From Arachidicoccus ginsenosidivorans (GTDB lineage Bacteria; Bacteroidota; Bacteroidia; Chitinophagales; Chitinophagaceae): DNA of 64,000 bases. This document shows positions 57,996 through 64,000 of this stretch, in pieces; position 1 is the stretch's first letter; every line of letters starts with the position of its first letter. The stretch lies in NCBI RefSeq assembly GCF_007971385.1, contig NZ_CP042434.1, forward strand, positions 4,464,001 through 4,528,000. The letters run 5' to 3'. Made by a program: the position numbers and the translations under genes. The notes below the pieces were generated by a model, which was not told the DNA's origin, made no database searches, and saw nothing but the letters and a program-made list of their open reading frames with translations.

Positions 57996-58441
57996 CAGTT
58001 TTCATTAATTGGGAACCCTTTATCAATCCAGTCCACTTTGAGATTATGGGGAAGGTTGAGTAATTTTGGATCCGTGAACTCCATCTCCTTCAATACAGCA
58101 AAGGCAGGGCGGATATTGGGGCACTTGTCAAATGGGCAGCAACCACAATAGATTACCATCTCACGATCCTTTGGCTGTTTGGAAAGCAGTTGCCTGAGTT
58201 TGACAAGATTGTCATGTTCTTGTGCGGGACCAATCTCTACAGAGCCTTTAATTAAAGCTGAAGGGCCGATACAGATAATAAGTGGCGCGGCTGTGTCCGA
58301 AATACCTATGTTCTTAGCAAGCACTTCCGGTGCAAGAAGTTGATTCGCGTTCCAGGGTTGCGTTTTATCTTGAGCCGAAGCCTGTAGCGAAAATGCTGCT
58401 GTCACAATTAAAATTACCGAGAGAAGCGCATTTATTTTCAT
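57995..58441 (-). CDS. Periplasmic rhodanese-like protein with CGCCPFDKC motif
   Basis: A 148-residue protein with signal peptide (MKINALLSVILIVTAAFSLQ) and a rhodanese-like fold. The active loop is VIYCGCCPFDKCPNIRPA, four cysteines in place of the single-cysteine hexapeptide of standard rhodaneses. It might carry persulfide or bind a thiophilic metal. It is the second gene after the ArsR-rhodanese regulator and directly precedes TlpA. Confidence 0.8.
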   Translation of the reverse strand: MKINALLSVILIVTAAFSLQASAQDKTQPWNANQLLAPEVLAKNIGISDTAAPLIICIGPSALIKGSVEIGPAQEHDNLVKLRQLLSKQPKDREMVIYCGCCPFDKCPNIRPAFAVLKEMEFTDPKLLNLPHNLKVDWIDKGFPINEN

Positions 58442-58470
58442 TTTTAAACTTTGAATTATGGATGTAATAT

Positions 58471-59163
58471 TTAAGCAGCCACTTCTACGGGCAGCCCTTT
58501 TGTTTTCCAGTCCGGAAAGCCTTCTTCTAAACGGAAAGCTTTAAAGTGATGCTTCCTGAGCAGCTGAACCGCCTCATCTGCGAAAACACAAAACGGGCCG
58601 CGACAATAGGCAATATACTGCATTGACCTATCCATGCTCTTTAGCTGACCCAATAACTTTCCAACTGGAATATTTAATGCATTTGGGATATGCCCGGCCT
58701 TGAATTCATTTTCTTCCCTGACGTCAAGCAGGATAACTTCACCGGCCTTCATCCTTTTAATAAGTTCTGAAATGGTGACTGATTCCAGGCTATTCTTTTT
58801 CTTCCGAAAGTCTTTTATTAGCTGGTTGATTTCCGAAAAATTATCCATAGCCAAAGCTTTTAAAACGGTCATTGATTTACCCACCTCGTTACTGGCAAGC
58901 CCGTAATAGATGTAGTTGCCTTCTTTCCTGATGCTGACCAGTCCGGCTTTCTTTAATTGTTGCAAGTGTTGTGATGCATTTGCAACTGATAAGTTTGATT
59001 CAGTTGCTATGTCTTCAACAGAGCGTTCCGCCTGGCCAAGCAGATCAATGATTTCAAGGCGATGAGGATTCGCCATGGCTTTAACCAGTTGCGACCACAA
59101 AAAGTAAGCCCGATCTTTAAATACTCTCTTTTCCAAATTCAGAATTTTTGTAAAAATAGGCAT
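58471..59163 (-). CDS. ArsR-rhodanese fusion transcription regulator
   Basis: About 230 residues from ATG 59163 (MPIFTKILNLEKRVF); an upstream TTG at 59172 would add three. The N-terminal half is an ArsR winged helix (ESNLSVANASQHLQQLKKAG) and the C-terminal half a rhodanese domain with active loop YIAYCRGPFCVFADEAV. The only two cysteines in the whole protein are in that loop, six residues apart end to end. It cannot use the usual alpha-3 CxC metal site, so sensing by the rhodanese cysteines, probably of reactive sulfur or thiophilic species, is likely. An inverted repeat lies upstream. Confidence 0.9.
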   Translation of the reverse strand: MPIFTKILNLEKRVFKDRAYFLWSQLVKAMANPHRLEIIDLLGQAERSVEDIATESNLSVANASQHLQQLKKAGLVSIRKEGNYIYYGLASNEVGKSMTVLKALAMDNFSEINQLIKDFRKKKNSLESVTISELIKRMKAGEVILLDVREENEFKAGHIPNALNIPVGKLLGQLKSMDRSMQYIAYCRGPFCVFADEAVQLLRKHHFKAFRLEEGFPDWKTKGLPVEVAA

Positions 59164-59172
59164 TTGTTGCAA

Positions 59173-59196
59173 CTATTCAATAAAAACATTGAATAG
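59173..59196 (-). promoter_or_regulatory. Candidate operator of the ArsR-rhodanese gene
   Basis: CTATTCAAT (59173-59181), spacer AAAAAC, ATTGAATAG (59188-59196), perfect 9-bp arms, ending 9 bases before the preferred ATG in the short gap after the AhpD-like gene. Likely autoregulatory. Confidence 0.65.
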
Positions 59197-59226
59197 ATTC
59201 GAGAGTGCAGATGATTGACAATAATG

Positions 59227-60153
59227 TCAGCTACTGCCGTTAGCTTCCTGTAATATGCTGAGCCCCTTATCCCAACGGTAAAGCCCTGCTCCAACGGCAG
59301 CAGCTGTAATTAATTCAAAAGTAGCCTTTTCGCTTCCCGTTTTCTGAACTACTTTTTCTATCTGTTCATCTGTAATCTTATAGGAGTATTGACCAACTTG
59401 TTGAGCCAGATGATCATAAATAGGTTCAGCAACAGCAGCGCCGCCAGTCGCCCGACTGGCAATAGCCTGTCGAAGGCTTATATCTGTTAGTCTCGGTCGT
59501 TCAAGCACACGGCTGCGTAGTTCCTCGGCCAGGGCCGGGTGATCTGGATGTCCATCCATCTTGTCCTTACCGAAAACATATCCTTGTGCAAGCATTCGTT
59601 TTGCCGCACGGATTTGGTCCTCATCGCTCAATGCAGCAAAATTAAGAGCATTCGCACAGCGGACGGTAATGCTAAAGAGGGCGACAACTGCGACTGCATC
59701 TTCAAATTCCTGTGTCGATATTCCGTTTTGAAGAACAGCCACTATTTGTTCTTTGGTCAGTTCATCTGGTGTTTTGGCGAGGATTTCCAGGAAGTCCAGG
59801 ATGATACGTAATTTAGGAGGTAAATTTGGCGGGTGAGAACCATCAAGTAATTCCTTTACCAGTGTCTTATTCAAAACCAGGGACGCAATGGTACCATGCG
59901 CATTTATACAAAAGGGGCATGAATTCCATTTTGCTGTCAAGGCAGCGAAAAGTTCCCGCTCACCAACAGACCAACGACTTTCTCCACGCATTGCGGCCTG
60001 TGTCCACATCGTCATGGGCTTCCCATAAAAATCCCGGTGATACATGACGATCCTTGCCGCATCAGGCAAGCGCATTCCCGACACAATGGAAATGAATATG
60101 ATCAAAAGCTTACGGAAAAGCCCTTCCCCTTGCTCTACTTTTTTAAGTCGCAT
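59227..60153 (-). CDS. Carboxymuconolactone decarboxylase/AhpD-like protein
   Basis: A 308-residue protein with an AhpD-like helical core around NSCPFCINAHGTIASLVL, giving the CxxC...H active site of peroxidase-type members. A second helical region follows (ALAEELRSRVLERPRLTDIS, AKATFELITAAAVGAGLYR-like end), so length is about twice a single CMD domain. It may reduce hydroperoxides or act as a lyase; substrate unknown. It lies just upstream of the ArsR-rhodanese operator and may be transcribed separately. Confidence 0.82.
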   Translation of the reverse strand: MRLKKVEQGEGLFRKLLIIFISIVSGMRLPDAARIVMYHRDFYGKPMTMWTQAAMRGESRWSVGERELFAALTAKWNSCPFCINAHGTIASLVLNKTLVKELLDGSHPPNLPPKLRIILDFLEILAKTPDELTKEQIVAVLQNGISTQEFEDAVAVVALFSITVRCANALNFAALSDEDQIRAAKRMLAQGYVFGKDKMDGHPDHPALAEELRSRVLERPRLTDISLRQAIASRATGGAAVAEPIYDHLAQQVGQYSYKITDEQIEKVVQKTGSEKATFELITAAAVGAGLYRWDKGLSILQEANGSS

Positions 60154-60319
60154 ACAAAGTATTTTGTTTTTTAATGTTCAGCACCTATAAAATCCGAAGC
60201 TATTTTTCTTTCTATCATAGTATAAAGGTAGAATTTTGCATGAAGTATTAATCCATATTGAGAATTCCGGGAGGCTGCCATAATCGAGCCACCTTTTACC
60301 ATTGAAAATTACAAAAGTT

Positions 60320-61600
60320 TTATTTACTTCTTCCGCTCATTTTCATATCACTCATTTGCATCCCAGAGAGGTTGGCGCCGCTTCCATTTTTGAGAATATA
60401 TTCACTATTAAGCAGATAGGCACCTGAAGACACCACGGATTCACCCGCTTTAACTCCTTGTAATACCGCTACCTGGGAAGTATTATCTTTTCCCAGTGTT
60501 ACTTCCCGGCGTTCAAAGCTACTGTCGGGTCGCTTTATCCAGACATAGGCATGGTCCTGCCCATAAATAACGGATGATTGGGGAATAACCACGCCTGGTT
60601 GTCCCTTTGATGTTTGCATATGTACATAGGCCAGCATACCCGGTTGTATTTTGCCATCTGGATTTGAGATAGCGATATTAACGAGATGGACGCGTGAATT
60701 CTGCTGATTAACAGGGTTATCAAATACGATCTTGCCTGGTAATTTTTGGCCGGTGCTTCCCGCCAGTTCTACCCAGATCTGCGTATCCTTTGATATGAGC
60801 GGCAACTGCTGGTCATATAACTGGGCCTGGACCCATAGTGTATTATTCTCGGCAAGACTTAAAACGGCCTCTCCTTCTTTTACGTATCCGCCCTCCTCCT
60901 TCATCTTTTGGATGAGATAACCGGCGGATTCACTGTAAATGGCCGTTTTCCCGGTTGGCGGCTGATCGTGCAAGTGGTCAATCTGTTTTTGGGACAGCCC
61001 CCATCGCAGGAGTTTTTGCTTCATTGCCTGAATGGTAGCGGTAAAATCTACAGAGGCCTCTTTAAAAAGCCCTTTTTGCTGCACTGCCAGTAGATAGTCT
61101 TTTTCAGCGGAAAGCAGATCGGGGCTGTACAGGTCATATAGTTTTTGGCCGGTAAAGATTTCTTCACCCGGATTGCGCACATACATTTTTTCAATCCAGC
61201 CATTTACCCGGGCGCTGATCACATCCTGCTGTTTAGGATTAAACAGGGTGGTTGCGGTCAGCACCAGCTCACCCGGTAAATTTGTTATTTGTGCTGTATC
61301 GGTGTGAATACCCGCCAGCAGTTGCCGCCGGGAGGAAATCCTAAGTTCAGCCAGGGTATCTTCCGGATTTTTCTCTGCCGGACCCTGATCCAGCGGGACC
61401 AAGGTCATACCGCATATAGGGCATTTGCCCGGTGCTTTTTCCCGTATCTGATGATGCATAGGACAGGTGTATATGACCGATTCCTTTTTCTGCGGTAGGC
61501 TGTCTGTCACTTGCGCTGCTGCTTTACCATCCTGTTTATTATTACAGGCAGCCAGTGAAAATAGTAGTAAACTACCGATGATGATCCATTTATATTGCAT
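60320..61600 (-). CDS. CusB-type RND adaptor with HMBD (second copy)
   Basis: A 426-residue lipoprotein adaptor (LFSLAACNNKQ signal). An HMBD (YTCPMHHQIREKAPGKCPIC) is followed by the membrane-fusion body: QQDVISARVNGWIEKMYVRN, a hairpin of helices, SAGYLIQKMKEEGGYVKEGE and a C-terminal domain ending with a Met-rich tail (LSGMQMSDMKMSGRSK), as in copper/silver CusB. It starts 14 bases after the other CusB and is the last recognised gene of that operon; its RND partner is outside the window. Confidence 0.93.
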   Translation of the reverse strand: MQYKWIIIGSLLLFSLAACNNKQDGKAAAQVTDSLPQKKESVIYTCPMHHQIREKAPGKCPICGMTLVPLDQGPAEKNPEDTLAELRISSRRQLLAGIHTDTAQITNLPGELVLTATTLFNPKQQDVISARVNGWIEKMYVRNPGEEIFTGQKLYDLYSPDLLSAEKDYLLAVQQKGLFKEASVDFTATIQAMKQKLLRWGLSQKQIDHLHDQPPTGKTAIYSESAGYLIQKMKEEGGYVKEGEAVLSLAENNTLWVQAQLYDQQLPLISKDTQIWVELAGSTGQKLPGKIVFDNPVNQQNSRVHLVNIAISNPDGKIQPGMLAYVHMQTSKGQPGVVIPQSSVIYGQDHAYVWIKRPDSSFERREVTLGKDNTSQVAVLQGVKAGESVVSSGAYLLNSEYILKNGSGANLSGMQMSDMKMSGRSK

Positions 61601-61614
61601 GACCTTCTCTTTTT

Positions 61615-62849
61615 TTATTGAATAAAACTATCACTACCAACCATATAAGCGGCGTTTTCGACGATTTGATCACCCACTTCAATACCTGAAAGTATTTCGA
61701 TGGAATCTTCCGTGCGAATACCTGTTTGCACAGTCCTTGCATGAAATACATCATTGCTGTTTCTATCCTTTACCCAGACCACGCTTCGCATGCCTAGTCT
61801 ATTCACCGCCGATAAAGGAACATATAGGTCCCTGTCCTCATGGCCAATGACGATGCGACCTCTTACAAGCGTTCCTATTTTCCAGTTCACAGGTAAATTT
61901 TTCAGATAGACCCGTACGGTAGTGGTTTTTTCGCTTTCTGTGCGGTAAGGGGGATAAAATCCACCTGGCCGCCGATTATTTGATCCGGGCTGGCTTCCGC
62001 GTATAATGACACGGGATCACCTTTTTGGATAAAAGCCATATCACTGGCAAACACATGAAGTAAGGCCCAACGCCTGGTTATGTCCTGAATAGCGAAAATA
62101 CTTTGCCCGGCGTCCACATACATCCCTTTTCTGATGTCCAGTAATTCGGGGGTACTGTTATCCAACCCCTGATTGTTTATTGGGCGAGCGATGCCCTGGT
62201 AGGGACTGAAAATAGTAATCTGTGGCAGTGGCTTCCCACTTTCTGTTACTTTTTGGATTTCACTTTGGTGCATCCCCAGATTGCGTAATTTCGCTTTTAG
62301 CGCCTTTATAAGTGGTGCATCATTTTCCCTCATTGTTTGTAACAGCTCTCTTTGTACACTGAGTAACTCAGGGCTGTAGATTTCCATCAGTGGCTGTCCT
62401 TTTGCTATGGACTGGCCGCTATACTTTACATATAACTTATCGATGCGCCCTGCCACCCGTGACGTAACGCCGTTGATATCCCGCTGGTCAAAATCAATCA
62501 TGCCGTCGGCGGTTACCGTATCCTCCGCACTACCTTTTACTGGTATGAAGGTCTTAAATGATCCGGTCACCGTTTGGGTAACCGGCTGTGTCAGATAATA
62601 CAAAGGGGTATCTAAAGACGCCGTATCCTTTTGGTTAGTCTCCTCGACCTTAATCAATTTCATGCCGCATATAGGGCAATTCCCTGGCTTATCTTTATGC
62701 ACTTGGGGATGCATGGAGCAGGTATAATAGACCTTTGCCTGCGAATGCGCCTTTGGCTGGTTCCCCTGACATCCCGCCATGAGTAGCCCGATGAAGGCCA
62801 ACATCAGTATAAGGCAAGCCAAGTTTCTGTTTTTAATTGGTTTCATCAT
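61615..62849 (-). CDS. CusB-type RND adaptor with HMBD (first copy, frameshifted)
   Basis: One base added to G5 61949-61953 joins two frames into 411 residues; the repaired junction reads VDFIPPYRTESEKTTTVRV. Lipobox GLLMAGCQGN, HMBD YTCSMHPQVHKDKPGNCPIC, then the adaptor body (DGMIDFDQRDINGVTSRVAG, YLKNLPVNWKIGTLVRGRI) typical of CusB in Cu/Ag efflux. It lies between TolC and a second adaptor, an unusual doubling. As sequenced the first frame ends at PLPYGSI and the domain for the pump contact would be lost. Confidence 0.9.
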
Positions 62850-62858
62850 GTATAAATT

Positions 62859-64000
62859 TTAATCCTTCTGCATTTCTGTTTCCAGCATGACACGGATGTT
62901 TAACAGATCGCTTATTTTGTCCCAGTACTGCATCTTCTTCATGGTTAATTCATCCCAGGCCATGAGTGTTTCGTAAATATCGCCTGTGTTTTCACTAAAT
63001 GCATTTAGGTAGGACTGGTAGGCTTTACTATAGGCAGGAATGACTTCCTGCTGGAAAATTTGTATATCTCTTTGCGCGGACTGTAGTTTTAACCAGTCTT
63101 TTTGTATGACGCCAATAGCCTCTTGAACCTGACCCGCCTGCATTTTACGGGTGGCCTGTATCTGATAGTCGATGGCTTTTGCTTTTGACTTATAGCCTTT
63201 GGAAAACCAAGGCGCAATGGGAACAGATACCATCGCCATGGCACTGTACATATAGCCACCACTATTCATGCGCATATTATCTAAGTTTATACCAAAGGTT
63301 GGCTTGGACTCGCTGGAAACAACCTTTTTATTCAGCCTGAGACTGTGTATTTCGTCAGAAGCCCGGTGGATATCACTACGGTTTTCCAAAATATAGGATG
63401 AGTCCACTTGTAAAATAGCGATCTCTGAATGGGCAAAGTCTTCTGCCGTATCAATTTGTAAGGGTGCCTGTTGGGAACGGTTCATCAGGCTGTTTAAGAT
63501 GGCAACGGCCTGTTCGCTGGCCGACTGTAATTGTACCCGCATGGATTGCAGGTCACTGAGCTTTGCCCTGGCCTTATAGATTTCTGGTAAACTTGCCTTA
63601 CCATAGGGCAACCGGCCCTCTGAAATCTGAATCAGCAGCTGCACCTGCTTTTGCTGCTGACCCACCACTGTTAATTTTTTTTCCGCCACCAAGGCGTCAT
63701 AATAAGCCATTTTCGCTTTGGCAAAAAGCATATTTTTCATGGTCGCGCTATCATCTTGGTTCTGAAGATGCAAAGATTGATAATAGTCTCTTTGTTTATT
63801 TTGCTGACCAAAGTTGGGAAACATCTGTCCCAGACGCAGCATCAGCATTTTTCGGGCCATGCCGCCACCGCCCATGTCCTTGCCGCCGCCATAGGGAAAC
63901 TCACTGAGACCAACACCTACTGATGGTGCCATCCATGCCTTCGCTGCATCTGCATCTGCAAAACTAGCCGCCGTTTTCAGGGCAAACTGCTGTAAACCGG
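62859..64000 (-). CDS. TolC family outer-membrane efflux channel, 5' end outside window
   Basis: The frame is open to the window edge, so the start lies beyond 64000; at least 380 residues are present. The visible part has the TolC helical hairpin pattern (YDALVAEKKLTVVGQQQKQV; GRLPYGKASLPEIYKARAKL) and outer-membrane strands (PTFGINLDNMRMNSGGYMYS). With the CusB genes it forms the channel of a Cu/Ag-type pump. Ten bases separate it from the first adaptor. Confidence 0.88.
   Translation of the reverse strand, partial: GLQQFALKTAASFADADAAKAWMAPSVGVGLSEFPYGGGKDMGGGGMARKMLMLRLGQMFPNFGQQNKQRDYYQSLHLQNQDDSATMKNMLFAKAKMAYYDALVAEKKLTVVGQQQKQVQLLIQISEGRLPYGKASLPEIYKARAKLSDLQSMRVQLQSASEQAVAILNSLMNRSQQAPLQIDTAEDFAHSEIAILQVDSSYILENRSDIHRASDEIHSLRLNKKVVSSESKPTFGINLDNMRMNSGGYMYSAMAMVSVPIAPWFSKGYKSKAKAIDYQIQATRKMQAGQVQEAIGVIQKDWLKLQSAQRDIQIFQQEVIPAYSKAYQSYLNAFSENTGDIYETLMAWDELTMKKMQYWDKISDLLNIRVMLETEMQKD

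Overview
The window reads as chromosome of a Bacteroidota bacterium, most likely near the Chitinophagaceae or Sphingobacteriaceae (inference). The signs are a TonB-dependent receptor with an OMP_b-brl_3 type barrel, a large beta-helix protein ending in a type IX secretion sorting domain, a tricorn-like S41 protease, an RND pump naturally fused to its outer-membrane channel (CzcA-CzcC), and Bacteroidota-type metal-resistance proteins (HMBD modules, DUF3347, Haem_bd, DUF6660-like, GDCCVxC). No rRNA, tRNA, CRISPR array or intact transposase was found.

Layout. 1-1.3 kb: a RecF/OLD-like ATPase with a closely coupled partner cut by the window edge, resembling two-gene defence modules. 1.6-32.4 kb: mixed chromosomal genes, namely TonB receptor, S41 peptidase, SDR and AraC regulator, NUDIX, DJ-1/PfpI, CPA2 antiporter, beta-helix surface protein, TauE/SafE transporter, nrdA/nrdB, a membrane protein with an ECF sigma factor, alcohol dehydrogenase, cupin, a dead aldo/keto reductase, a sialidase-like protein, gpmA and a serine hydrolase. 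32.5-33.3 kb: a ruined two-gene pair, a 58-codon protein followed by a protein with ADP-ribosyltransferase-like motifs; it looks like a dead toxin-antitoxin module.

33.6-64 kb: about 30 kb in which every recognised gene is on the minus strand and most serve metal or metalloid resistance. In order along the window: an ars operon (arsR-arsC-arsM-acr3-metallophosphoesterase, transcribed leftward), a Zn/Cd/Co-type operon (DUF6660-like, CzcA-CzcC, CzcB, ZIP, P1B ATPase), a copper operon (Cys-rich head protein, DUF3347, haem-binding protein, multicopper oxidase with HMBD repeats and a CopB-like tail, Cu P-type ATPase, small membrane protein), a mercury uptake operon (ArsR, MerTP, GDCCVxC protein, no reductase seen), a sulfur/redox cluster (AhpD-like, ArsR-rhodanese, periplasmic rhodanese, TlpA, nucleoside phosphorylase, methyltransferase), and the end of a Cu/Ag efflux operon (TolC, two CusB adaptors). 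Two strong palindromic operators lie directly before ArsR-family genes.

A caution governs the reading of the window. At least ten genes are split, mis-started or fused by single missing bases, nearly always in short homopolymer runs, and restoring one base each time gives a normal full-length protein. This looks like systematic under-calling of homopolymers rather than biology. By contrast, the aldo/keto reductase and the toxin-like pair carry nonsense changes and deletions and are true pseudogenes.
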